Shown here piece after piece: positions 1 through 12,300 of a stretch of DNA of 64,000 nt. The first letter of the stretch is position 1; every line of letters begins with the position of its first letter. The notes beneath the pieces were generated by a model that saw only the letters and a program-made list of their open reading frames with translations, ran no database searches and was not told where the DNA came from. Source of the stretch: Euonymus europaeus (taxonomy: Eukaryota; Streptophyta; Magnoliopsida; Celastrales; Celastraceae); contig OY756967.1 in NCBI GenBank assembly GCA_963580455.1, positions 3,990,501 to 4,054,500 on the forward strand, read 5' to 3'. The position numbers and the translations under genes are program-made.

Positions 1-1560
1 AATAATAATTTTAATTACTTTTTTTCTTAATATATCGTTCAATTACTTTACTCACACTTTATTATTGTTAGTATTTAACGTCATTTGTTAATAAAAATGC
101 ACAATAAATAATAGTATGTCAGTAAACTAATTATTTATTTACTCATTTTCAATAAGAAAGTGGATTATAAATTAGGAAAAATCAAAATAGAAATGTAGTC
201 TAAAAAATAATATCGGAAGGAGTAATATTTTAAAACTAAACTCTAAATTAAATAGTATTTTTAAAATATGTCTCTTCTAACCATTTGAGATGTGAAATCA
301 TTACTTATATAGGTGCAATCAATTTTTTTTGATCAAATCACTTTTAATCGACAACATAGCTAACTTATTTAATCTTTCGTGTGACATACTTGATCCAAGA
401 TATCATTTTATCAACTTCAATTTTGCAAACTTTCCATGTGAAAAAGACTATTGTTACCATAATAGTTAATAATATTCTATATGCAATCCTTGTATTTGAA
501 AAATCATCATCCATTGTTTACGAATGATTTAATATGTCAATACTCAATAAGTTTTTTTTTTTTTATTTCTCCAAGTAATTAAAAATTCTACATTCTACAC
601 TTTCTAGCCATTATTGCACCCAAAAATCTCAATATAAAGAAGAAAAATCTAGCAAAAAAATGACACATGACACTATCAATCAATCACAAAATGAATAAAT
701 AAAATATAATTTTATTAGACTAATATATTTAATAAAAAAATTAAATTGTGGAGCCCTCGGACGACAGCCCACCTAGCCCCATCCAGGGCCGCCACTGAGT
801 CAAAGCAGCTGCCGAACAATCTTGCACGGCTCCATGCCTCCATGTAAGACTGACTATACAACCTGTTCCAATACCTTTCGCCTTGGAATCATATTCGCTG
901 ACAGATCATATACCCGTTACTATCGTCCTCTCTACACGATACATATTATGACACAAGTATTCAAATTATTAATTAATGCTTTTCGGCCGATATTTTTTAG
1001 TGACATAATAAGATTCAAGTCGATCGGTCTTAATTTAAAATAAACGCGCACCCTATTTACAGCTTACTATTTTTTAACTACATTATACAATATAAATAAT
1101 AAAAAAATCACGCATTTATGAAATATACTATCATAATAAAAAAGTTAGCAAAGAAAGGTAATCTTACAGAATAAAACACCAAAAATTAATATTATCTCAC
1201 AATAATTAAAGCGTACACTAGTCAATGATGTAACAATTGACAATAAATTACGATCACTTTAAAGGAAAAAAAAATAAAGCACATTGTAAATTCATATAAA
1301 CCAGCCAAAAATTGAGACGAGGTCCAAAAGTTGCAATTACACAAGTTGACAAACCAGCACAAAATAACCAAAAGAGTATCTATTGAAGTTGCACCATTCT
1401 ATTCTTTATACAATAATGTTCGTCTATTATTAAATCTGAATCGATATTTTTTACAAATTCTCGTTCAATGTAGATAATCATAGCATATGGCAAAAAACTC
1501 ATCTTCCATTTTATTTTGAAGATTAGTTTTGATAAATGATTTGCAGAAAATTAATTAAAA
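1..1560. other. AT-rich intergenic DNA, no gene seen
   Basis: Very AT-rich sequence with only short, low-complexity open frames. A small GC-rich patch at about 750-800 ends in CCGCCACTG (789-797), which read on the minus strand gives CAGTGGCGG, a start typical of hAT-type terminal repeats. I could not find its partner end. Nothing else is supported. Confidence 0.5.
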
Positions 1561-3160
1561 ATAAGAGAAATTACCTTATAGCCGAGTAGGGAAAATTGAT
1601 AAGTGCCAGAATATACGTTTTTAAAGTGATAAAATACTACCAAAGCAATGCCAAGAAATTGTGCTTAAAAGCTGAATTTTCAAGATTATTGTACTTAAGA
1701 TCTTCTTAAATGTTTTGCAGGTTAAGAGGTAATAAGAGCTGTCGGAATGAGATTTGATTTTCAGAAAATTTTTAGAGGACACTTCAAGCTTTGCAGGAAG
1801 TGCTGGTTCAAAAAAATCAGAGTTCGTTTGGGCCTCTAAAGGTTGCCTCAAAGTCAAGTTTGGAAGTTATATCTGAAGCAGAATTTCTGTTTGCAGACCA
1901 GACCTTTAGAAGCCCATAACTTGAGGGTCTGATGTCCAAATTGAGTGATTCAAAAGCCCATAATTATCTACACATTTGTATCTACAATATTGATGAAGGG
2001 TTTGAGTTCATAATAGGCTTCGTTTAGGCACAGAATGCAGTTACAAGATTAGTGTGTAAATTGAAAGTTGATGTCATTGATGATACCATTTCCATTCAAA
2101 GAGTGGACAATCCACCACACGAATTTGATGGACAATCCACCACCAAAAGATGACACTAACTCCTCCACTATGTGCTCATTTTCTCTATAAATAGAGAGGA
2201 GAAGGAGAAGAAGAGGGAGCTAGGAGAAGGAGTGGAAGCAAAAAGAGAAGAAGGAAAAGAAGAAAACAAGGCTTGTGTTTGTAATTATGTTTTTATGTTT
2301 CATGTTTTATTTGGTTATGTATAACTAAACTCTTGTTAGTTAGGGCTTGTCTTGAAGCCCTAAGCATGCTTTCAATTTTATAAGTTGTGTGGATTTCAAT
2401 TTCTACAAGCATGATGATTTTGATTTTTCCATGTTATGTGAGTTCTAGTATTGTGTTTCTTTGAGTAGCTAACTTTGAAACATGTATTAGAATTAATTGT
2501 TATAGAACATGGTCAATTGCCTTGTTGAATATGTTCTTTCTTGCAACATATAATTCAGTTGAAAATGAATTATGAAAAATCAATTCTTGAATACCTAAGT
2601 ACAAATACCATGTATTAGAATTCTTGTGACATTCATATTCTCTTTGCTCTTATTGGATTCTTGATTGTTGATTGAGGCAGACGCCATGCTAGATTTCGAT
2701 TAAGAATACACGTAATGAGGTAGACGCCATACACTTTACATGCAATTAAGAGAGAATCATACAACTTGAGTTTGGCCATGACCTTGTTGTGAATGTTGTC
2801 ATCATATGCTTGTTTAAATTGTTAGTCTATTATTTCTTATAAATTGTTTGAATGTTTTGTGGTGGATAGTGAGTCTTAGCTATTGTTTTCATTAATATCA
2901 ATTCTCATTCTTGTTCTCAACGTCAATTTCTTTGTCTTAATTTTTATCTATTACAAGATTTAACCCCCCCTTTTCCCCCTTTTATAATTGTATCAATTAT
3001 ATTCAAGTGTTAGATTATATATCTATTAGCATCACTCCTTGTGGGATCGACTCTTACTTGTTCACTATATATTAATTGTACATTTGTAAGTATATTTTAA
3101 ATTGTTACTAACGACATAACACAAATCCCAAAAATTGGTGCTCCTTCACGGGAACCACAA
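1561..3160 (+). mobile_element. Probable Ty3/Gypsy LTR remnant (LTR plus primer-binding-site region)
   Basis: The block has the layout of a plant Gypsy LTR rather than a gene. A TATA box (TATAAATA, 2186-2193) is followed by a purine-rich leader. Near the end there is a GTGGGATCGACTCTTACTTG stretch (about 3040-3060) and an AT-rich tail. A TTGGTGCTCCTTCACGGGAA segment at about 3135-3154 resembles the TGGCGCCGTTGCCGGGGA-like start of Athila/Tat internal regions. No gag or pol frame follows, so this would be a solo or truncated LTR. The left edge is not defined. The family call is from memory of similar plant LTRs, not from alignment. Confidence 0.45.
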
Positions 3161-4000
3161 CTCCACGAACCACAAAGGCACAAATCACAATTGTCCCTAC
3201 AATTATCAATCATAGGCATAAGGCATTGACAAAATTTAACACCTTTGATCGACCGTCTAACCCCATAATGTCTCATCCCCATTTTACATAATTAGTTAAT
3301 TACAATTTACACAATTACACTACTACCACGAAGGCAAAAACCAGTCTTACCTGGCCCTAGCAATGCACACACAAAGAGACGCAACTCACAAGAGACAACA
3401 AGACCCGGATGAGAGATTGAAGTCGACGACAGTCATTGCGTCGTTGGAGAAGGCGAGACCCACTGTCACACTCCACACGAGGGATATAGATCATAGATGT
3501 ATCATATATATATATGTAGTATTTTTTTTCCTTGTAGCCCAACCAGAGTCCATACGTGGATCCGCCACTGACTCCCACTAATCGGGGGACAACATTTGCT
3601 TAACGACGATGATTTAAGTGTGTAGATTTCTTGCTTGTATTGTCACGTGATTGAAAGATGAAATGACGGAGTGTGAATATCGTATACCATGAAAAACGAA
3701 TGGTCAAAACTAGATTAACTAAAATTAGGATGTAATTGAGAAATAATTGGATGCAAATAAAGTTGACACTTAGAGATGGAAAGTAGACCAGGTCCTAGTT
3801 CCTCAGCCTCAATTGTCTTTTTGGGGGATTGTTACACTAACCCGAATCGGAGTTACGACTGATCTTGATATTTGATAACCGTTTCCGCTTCAGGTAACCC
3901 TTGACCTAATAACAAAATAATTTGTGGAGATTAATAAAAATTAAAATTTTGACAGAACCACCTGTATATTATTTTGAGGATAACATCAACTAAAACAGAT
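3161..4000. other. Intergenic DNA upstream of the OTU gene
   Basis: No credible gene. Two overlapping opposite-strand frames at about 3360-3580 have no recognisable motifs. A CCGCCACTG end at 3562-3570 repeats the hAT-like terminus seen at 789-797. The last few hundred bases probably include the promoter of the OTU gene, but no clear TATA box is visible. Confidence 0.4.
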
Positions 4001-4820
4001 ACGTCATACGTGCGCTGATGTGTCAGCGTGTCGGAGAGCAAATATGGATTTCTTGTCGGGGCCAGGGAGAGAGAGTGACGTTTAATCCAAGTCGGGTCGA
4101 ATCCTGGACAAGTAGCAGAAACCTATCTATCACGAAGCTCCAATCCTCGTCGTTGTTGCCTCTCTCGCCGAACATCCACATCTGGGTAACTTTAGTTTTC
4201 CTTTGAATTGTATTGCTTTTTATTTTTTAATTGTATACATTCGAAGTTTTACTTTTAATCTCTTTGTTTGGATTTTGAGAAAAATAACGAGTAGAAAATT
4301 GGATTTATCGATGAAATTAAGGAAGATATTGATTCGTTTGAACGTCAGCTGAGAAATCCAATGCTGTTTGATATTGATGAATTTTCTGTCTCCATTGTTG
4401 CCTGTGTTTTGATGAGCTACAGAACTTGAAGTGCTTTGGATTTCTTGTCAAGGCTGATTCGGGGATTCTTTATATGCTTCACGAATCACGATTTTCAATT
4501 TTCAATCTCGCAAAGTGAATCAGTTAAATAATTGCATTGTAGATTATGTAAATTCCTTGAGATTTCGATGTAGTACCTTCCATTTTCAAAATCTAGCTTA
4601 TCAAGACGATAGTATAAATTAGTCCGGGGACCAGAAGGGATCTGGATTAATTCTTTTGGTACTTCTGTGATGGTGCATTTTTCTCATCTTTGATGACATG
4701 GTAACCAATATCATTCATGACTTTGTTTATGGCGATTTGATGGCTTGTTGAATGCATTATCATTTTCTATTCAACATTATTTGTAGGTTGCTATTTGTTA
4801 TATTCTAGCACTACAATAGC

Positions 4821-7800
4821 ATGACTGCAAGTTATAGAAATGCAAGTGCAAGCTCGAGCTCTAGTTTGAGTAGCAGCTTTCCAGATACAGAGGATGATCG
4901 AATCATAGCAAGCATCTTACAAGAAGATGCAAATTCGAAAGCTGAGGGAAAACTTGGGAAAAGACTCTCTCATTTAGATTCCATCCCAGTATGTGGTTTG
5001 GTTATACCTACATATATGATTTGCATAATCTGTTCTATGGCGTATGGTTGACATTTTCTTTACCTTTTCTAATATCAGAAGTATTTATTGTATCATTGAT
5101 TTTACAGTTTGGGGCTGTTTTTTTTATTGAATAGCTTTACTCACAAGTTATCTGTTATGACAGCACACTCCCCGGGTTAATGGGGAGATACCTGACGTGA
5201 GCAATGCAACCTTAGACCACGAGCCTCTGTCTGAGAGGTTGTTATTTTATCATGAGCCAAATATGAGTCTACTTAGTTCTTCACTTCTTCCTTGCTCTTT
5301 ATTAGTCTTTAATTGGTAGTTTTATAATATGAAATCCTATCAGCCGTACTTTGTTCATTACGATTAGGACCACGAATTGAATATTCTGTATGCATTTAAA
5401 GTAAAATATTTCCGAATTTTTCACGTTGTCATTAGCTATATTTTTATATCGTATAATAGCATCACTTTGATTTGTTTTGAGCAGTTATGTTGGTAAAGGC
5501 ACAACAAAAATGTCTATAATAGTATTTTCCAAGTCAACTCTCGAATCTTGATTTAGTACTAAGAGTTTACTCAATGACTGACTTATAGGCATGATCACTG
5601 AAGCTATTATTTGCCGTCTTGCTTCTGGCAATCAAAGCATTTTATATATGGCCTTTGTCTTTAACCCATTTCTTTTTTATTGATTTTTTATAACCGGCAC
5701 GAAGAGGGTGCAACCCAAGAGCACACCAGAAATACGCATCTGATTATAGGGTTTAGGTTTTACTCATGTCATGATTGTATTTTTATTTTGTCTAGGTTGA
5801 CCACATATGGTTTGGCAGAGCTGCAAATTGAGGGCGATGGGAATTGCCAGGTTTGACTATAATTTTATTATTACGCTTTCTATTTCTAGTTTCTACATAT
5901 CTATTGATTTTTCTTCTGTATTTCCACTCCATCTGTATTTCGCTTTCCCCTTGACTTACGCATACTCCTCTTCTCCTCAATTAAGTTGTTGCTCATCTCT
6001 CTTGACATCCAATATTTTGGGTTTGCCTCTTGGATAGTTTCGAGCATTAGCGGATCAACTTTTTCGCAGTCCAGATTACCACAAACACGTAAGAAAACAG
6101 GTTGTGAAGCAGGTATGGTGGATACATGTTTACTGAACTTCTGATTTCTTTGTTGTGCTGTCTGTGTCTAATGGGTTTCTTTTGTGTTTTATCTCCAGCT
6201 AAAGCATTTTAGAAAATTGTACGAAGGTTATGTTCCAATGCCGTACAAAAGTTACATTAAGCAAATGAAAAAGTTAGATTTCTGTGAATTTTCTTCCTAC
6301 AAAATTATAGCAGGTTGCCATGAACCTTCATGTGACTAAATGCTTATCTGAACTTTGTGGAACCTTTTATGCTGCTAGATCAGGAGAATGGGGAGATCAT
6401 ATTACTCTACAAGCAGCCGCAGACCGAGTGAGTTGAAACATTGTTTGTTTTTCTTTAATGTGACATATCCTAAAGTTATTTTGTGCGAATCTCATTGGCC
6501 GATGGCACCAGTTGTATTTCCATATGTTGTGCATGTCATGGATATGGTGCCATTTGTTTTTATCTGATGTGATAATCTAAATGATAGAAACTTATTACTT
6601 AGGACAAGCTGAACTAGTTGTTTTCTTTCTCTTTATAGAAGTGCTTTACATTAGGTGCTTTGTGAGCTCATAGCTAAACATAGAACCTGCTCTGTGTAAC
6701 GTACTCATAGTGTGTTAAGTGTTTTAGATATTCATTTCAGAAATTAAGTAACGAATTCTCTCTCACTTGCTTCCATGAAGTTACTAATCTTGCTTAAATC
6801 CTGATCCGTGTTTATAATTTTTTTTGAATGGATATGAGTTAATCATACAGCTGATTCTTTTGACCTGTCATTGAATTTTTTCCAGTTTGGAGCCAAAATT
6901 TGTTTGTTGACCTCCTTTCGGGACACATGCTATATTGAGATTGTGCCAAAAGGCCAGAGTCCTACTAGAGGTAAATATTCTGTTGTACTTTTTTGTTTAA
7001 ATCATAAATAAATGGGGGAACTTAAAAGTCATCTAAAATAGATTGAATGCTACTTAAAATTAAAATCTCCTATTAATTTTCAGCAATATGCAAGTAAAAG
7101 TAAGTTGAGAGAATGAGGGAAGCAATTTCCTTATATTGTTGACATATAACTTTAGGTTCTCATGTACCCACAGCTGAGCATACTTAATGGAGTTTTTCCC
7201 CCTTAAAATAGGCCAATAAATCATATTTACATAAAAAAATATTCACTAACAATCACCCGACAACTTCTTGATAGATTCATCATCATCATCATCCCAATCA
7301 TCATCGTCATCATCACAATCATCATCATCATCATCATCATCAAAGCCTTTGTCCCAAAAGTTTGGGTCAGCTATATGAGTCTGAGAAAATCAATAGGACT
7401 CCATCACGTGTATTGTTGATATATTGGCAACTGAAAAACTACAAACAATTGAGTGAGAGTAGGAAAGTTTTCGGACTCTAAAGTCATTTCTTGCTTTAGA
7501 GTCTAGCACCTCCATTTGCTTTCTGTTCCCATCCAATCGAGTTGAAGATGTGGCAATATAGAGAAAGTAAATGAATGGAAAAGAGTGGATAATGGCATTG
7601 ATAGTTTTGCATTTATGAAAAGCACCCTTTCAGCTTTGTCCATTACTCCGTATATCATAGAGAGTAAACCAGTCATGTATAATTAGGACTTTCGTAGTCC
7701 TTTTTAGCCATTGGAAAACTCTTTAGGTTGTACCTCTTTGTATATCTGTTGATTCAAAAAGGAGGAAACCCCTTTAGAAAACTGTAAAAGACGGATCAAC

Positions 7801-8534
7801 TCATGTTGGGACTCGGACTCGTCAAGAAATTACGAGTGGCAATTGTTACAGTATAAGCTCGAATCCTATAGCCTAACAATCTCAAAATGCAAAAGGACTT
7901 ATTTGTTGTCCCAAGTATTTTCTGTCAGTGCAAATACTGGACCTCCTAAATTATTCCTTCCTTACTAATAAAACATACTCCATCTTCCAAGCAAAATATT
8001 TTGTGTTGGAGTTGTAACATTCGAATTATCGAATCAGAACTGCTGACAACACATTACAGCTGAAAGTTGATATTGCTTGGCATCACAGGTTCATCGTGAG
8101 TACGAGTCTGTAATAATCGATATGATGATATATCTCTGAATCAAAGTAAATCTTCTGTATGATGTCTTGCCAATCTATCATTGATTTTGTTGATTATTTT
8201 TACTGCATAATCAAAGTATCAAAGCATTTTAGTGGAAAAAACTGCAGTTAAGTACGTTTGTTTCTGCTGGTGTGTATATAATTGATCGACAATTGACATC
8301 CATTTCATTGTTTCCAGAACTTTGGCTGAGCTTTTGGAGTGAAGTACACTATAATTCACTATATGGGAGAGGGGGTAACTGACTCAATTCAACTCTTATA
8401 TAAATTCCTTTCTGAAGTTTATTCGTTCTTTCCTGCTATTTCAACACTGCATAGTCTTGTTTGATAGAAATTTTGTTCTGCAACTTGCAGATGTTCCTAG
8501 CAGAAAATCAACGAGAAAGCACTGGCTTTTCTAG
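4821..8534 (+). CDS. OTU-domain deubiquitinase, plant OTU9-12 group (closest in layout to OTU11/OTU12)
   Basis: Cysteine protease of the OTU family, which cuts ubiquitin chains from proteins. Coding exons: 4821-4988, 5164-5237, 5796-5850, 6038-6112, 6199-6272, 6379-6427, 6886-6970, 8318-8374, 8491-8534. All junctions are GT-AG and keep frame, giving 226 aa. A non-coding leader exon probably ends at 4185 (TCTGG/GTAAC). Ser-rich N-terminus (residues 9-19), then the OTU core. Catalytic Asp95 and Cys98 sit in EGDGNCQ, and His204 in EVHYNSLY, so the triad is complete. GEWGDH and LQAAADR are family hallmarks, and the protein ends RKHWLF like its Arabidopsis relatives. Length is close to OTU12 (about 220 aa). 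Intron 7 is long (1.35 kb) and carries a TCA microsatellite. Cytosolic or nuclear location is inferred, since no signal peptide is visible. Confidence 0.9.
7276..7342 (+). repeat. (TCA)n microsatellite in OTU intron 7
   Basis: Imperfect run of about 20 TCA triplets with CCA and CGT interruptions, inside the long intron before the His-containing exon. Likely length-polymorphic; no coding role. Confidence 0.85.
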
Positions 8535-8852
8535 AGAGATATGGCAAGTGAAAGTCATGTCAAGTAATATACAAAATGACACTGTTTGTTTGTCTTCTTT
8601 ATATGTATACAATGTCCAGCAATGTAAAGAATTGTTCAATAACAAAATACACAGATGTATCTTCTTCTTGGTTATGCTCGACCAAGCGAATTCTTAAATT
8701 TTAATTGATGAGAAGAAACTGGATCTTCATTCAAGTTGTTGGATTTAGCATCTGTGTATCATACATGTCTAATGGAGGAGACCTTCACAGTCTCAGATTA
8801 TGAACTTTTATGGTCAATTCCTTGAGCATTAGACTGCAACCCAGTTGGTTAT

Positions 8853-9104
8853 CTAGTCAAAATTAACATTCTTGAGACAGTATGCAGAGCCTGGATTATA
8901 TTTCATAGTCGTCGGATCAAGGGCAAAAGGATCCAAGTAATAATGATTTCCCACTTTTTCATTTAAGCGCAAATATGGCTGCTGCAGTAGCTGATGTGGG
9001 TGGCCGAATGCAGGGCTCCCCGAACGGTACAGATCTTGGCTCATTCCACAAGTTTCCACGACAATCGTAAGCACAACACTACAAGCGGTCTCAAATGTCG
9101 CCAC
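8853..9104 (-). other. Unexplained minus-strand open frame between OTU gene and HSP70-17
   Basis: An 83-codon open frame lies on the minus strand in the short gap between the two plus-strand genes. The far end starts at GTG; the first ATG is at codon 21, leaving about 63 aa. The composition looks protein-like (for example NHYYLDPFALDPTTMKYNPG) and is not low-complexity. I recognise no family. It overlaps the probable 3' UTR of the OTU gene and the distal HSP70-17 promoter, so it may be chance, an old exon or a divergent small gene. Confidence 0.2.
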
Positions 9105-9124
9105 GTGTGAATTTTGACGCGTGT
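9101..9124 (+). promoter_or_regulatory. Candidate UPR elements (G-box-type CCACGTGT and TGACGCGTGT) of HSP70-17
   Basis: Two bZIP-type core motifs lie about 85 bp upstream of the TATA box. CCACGTGTG (9101-9109) contains the CACGTG core. TGACGCGTGT (9115-9124) resembles the plant UPR element built on TGACGCGT. An inverted CCAAT box (ATTGG) follows at about 9134-9138. ER chaperone promoters in plants are known to be driven by bZIP28/bZIP60 through such sites. Function here is inferred from motif and position. Confidence 0.5.
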
Positions 9125-9188
9125 AACTAGCTTATTGGTTCAATGTTCTAATTCTTTTTCCAACTGGACTTTGCTGACTCAACAGCTC

Positions 9189-9196
9189 TATAAATA
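9189..9196 (+). promoter_or_regulatory. TATA box of HSP70-17
   Basis: TATAAATA lies 159 bp upstream of the start codon, which predicts transcription from about 9220 and a leader of about 135 nt. Confidence 0.65.
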
Positions 9197-9354
9197 CCCT
9201 TAATTTTTCCACTGAATTTTCTCAGAGAAGACACAGTAGAGGGGACGGACGGACAGTCTTCAATCTCTCTCACTTTTCGTTCGTTTTCCAGATTACCAAA
9301 CAGCACAGGTCCGTAAATTGGTATAAAGTCCTAGAGTTACAACTGCGATTTGCG

Positions 9355-12300
9355 ATGAGGGGAATTCTATTCAATCTTGGCCTATTCCTCTCAGTGCTTT
9401 CATTATTCCCAATCCCTTCCGAATCTGCGGTTTCAAGCATAGATCTAGGCTCAGAATGGCTCAAGGTAGCTGTCGTTAATCTGAAACCCGGACAGAGTCC
9501 GATCTCCATCGCCATCAATGAGATGTCGAAGAGGAAATCCCCGGCCTTAGTGGCGTTCCAATCTGGGACTCGTCTACTCGGAGAGGAAGCAGCCGGAATT
9601 GTTGCCCGGTACCCAAACAAAGTCTACTCTCATCTGCGGGAGATGGTTGGAAAACCATTGAATCACGTTAAGAACTTCGTTGATTCAATGTATTTGCCAT
9701 TCGATATTGTGGAAGATTATAGGGGCGCTGTTGGCATCAAAACTGATGATAACACTATCTATTCAGTTGAGCAGTTATTAGCCATGATTTTGAGTTATGG
9801 GATGAATCTAGCTGAGATTCACGCCAAGGTGCCGGTTAAGGATGCAGTGATTTCAGTGCCGCCTTACTTTGGGCAGGCAGAGCGAAGAGGATTGTTGCAG
9901 GCAGCGCAGCTGGCAGGAATTAATGTTCTTTCATTGATCAATGAGCATTCAGGTGCTGCCTTACAATATGGGATTGATAAGGATTTTTCAAATGGATCGA
10001 GGCATGTTATTTTCTATGATATGGGTGCTAGCAGTACTTATGCGACATTGGTGTATTTCTCAGCTTATAATGCCAAGGAGTATGGGAAGACTGTGTCAGT
10101 GAACCAGTTTCAGGTAAAATGTTGATTGCCTTAATTTTTGTTGCATTAATTAGGCCCATAAGGATTAATTGGATTCATGCATGATATATCAAGGATTCAA
10201 CCTCGTGAATTTTCTAGGATTAGCTTTTAACTTTGTAGTTCGATAAGGATCGCATGAATGGCCCATAAACGCAGCTATAAAACTTTTGCAGCATGGATGT
10301 GTTGCTATATGTGGAGAAGGGTTCACCAGTACAATTTGTCTCAGTCGTTCTGACAAACTTGAAAATACGCATTAGAAGGAAGCTAGTTATAAAAGGAAAT
10401 ATTTGGTACCAGTTGTCCATGAAACACAAATGGGGGAAAACCTCAGTCAGTCTCTATGGAGCTTTAGACCTTTAACTCAGTCATTAACTCATTATGTATA
10501 TGTTGTATAGCTTATTGAGTGCAAAACATGATTTTGGGAAAAACCTCAACTTGAATTGCAATTTCTGGCAGCCATAGAATATATGCTTGTATGAGTCTCT
10601 TTGAATTAATTTTTCACAATTCGCATCTTTACTTTTCAACACAAGTGCACATCCGTGATCAATGTTTGATATACTTGCAGGTTAAGGATGTTAGATGGGA
10701 TCCAAGTCTTGGTGGACAGAATATGGAATCAAGGTTGGTGGAATACTTTGCTGATGAGTTTAATAAACAAGTTGGAAATGGGGTGGATGTGAGGAATTCT
10801 CCCAAGGCAATGGCTAAATTAAAGAAACAAGTTAAACGTACCAAGGAAATCTTGAGTGCTAACACAATGGCTCCAATTTCAGTTGAATCCTTTTACGATG
10901 ATCGGGACTTCAGGTATGCTGAGCTAAACTCACTTTATTTCTCGCAAGTTTCATTTTGACTGTGGAAACTTTGAGTCGAAATGTTATTTGAAGACATTGA
11001 GAAATTCTCTGAAGCATTTTAGATATGTTATGGCGTGTCTATAACTCTTTATTCCATATTAGGATTATGTTCTCCAATTATCATTCCATTGATCAGACCG
11101 TCTGAATCACTCTTTTTCTGGTCCTATAATTTGTTAGCTTATGTACTAATATTTCAGGAGCTCCATTACCCGTGAGAAGTTTGAAGAACTTTGTAATGAT
11201 CTGTGGGATAGAGCACTTACGCCTGTGAAAGAAGTACTTAAACATTCAAGTTTGACTGCGGATGAGGTATATGCGGTGGAGCTTATTGGAGGTGCTACAA
11301 GAGTGCCAAAGTTGCAGGTTTGCCCTATGTGTTTTCATTGCAAATATTTGTGATACTTTTAGATTAGAAGATTCAAGCGATGATGGGAATAAAAAAAACT
11401 CATTATAAAATGGATTTTCTCTTTGAACTTGTTGGTTAATTTATACTGGCATTGTGGTTGAAGTATATTGATTGATCATTGCATTTGTAGCATTCCCTTT
11501 TTTTTTAGTCACACTGTTCAGTCTTTTGATTCTTTTAGATCTTTCATTTGCGAGCAGAAATTAGTTTGTAAAATTATTTCACGGATTGCTTTGAAATTTA
11601 TATTTATAGATATAAAAGTACAACAACTTTGTTCATTTGCATTCTTCATAAGTGGACAATTATTCCAAATACATTTTTTGAGATTTATAGTTATAGATAT
11701 AAAAAGTACAACAACTTTGTTCATTTGCATTCTTCATAAGTGGACAATTATTCCAAATACATTTTTTGAGATTTATAATTATAGATATAAAAAGTACAAC
11801 AACTTTGTTCATTTGCATTCTTCATAAGTGGACAATTATTCCAAATACATTTTTTGAGATCAGAATGTCTTGGGAGCTTCAGTACTCATTGGGCCCATAT
11901 GTTTTCATAATGATGCTATTCAGTCTTTAAGGATGAGATATTATAATAATTTGATGCATTCATTGCCAATGCAATTGAATAATTAGCAAGTCACAAAGAA
12001 TGAGATATTTTGCTCAATGCAATACATTTAGCCCAGCAATTCGTGTCATTTTAATGCATTTACATTAATGTATCTGCCAAGTGCTTCCCCGCAGAACTAG
12101 TACCTCAAGTCTCGTGTCCCAATTTTTTTTTCTTTTTCATATTTTTAATTGGGTTTAAATGATTAGTCAGTTTTACAGGATAAGTTTTTTTCTCCCAAAT
12201 TTACTACACTAGCACAACACTGCATATCTTTGTTAATGCAGTTATGCCTTGCTTCATTCTATGCCTATTGCCTCATGCTCAAATGTATCTTGTATTTTGA

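Noticed and set aside
3357..3581. Opposite overlapping 72/73-codon frames
   Set aside because: No motif, no splice or promoter context; mutual overlap is typical of chance.
11468..11827. 119-codon plus-strand frame in HSP70-17 intron 3
   Set aside because: Created by the three-copy tandem repeat; the peptide simply repeats itself.
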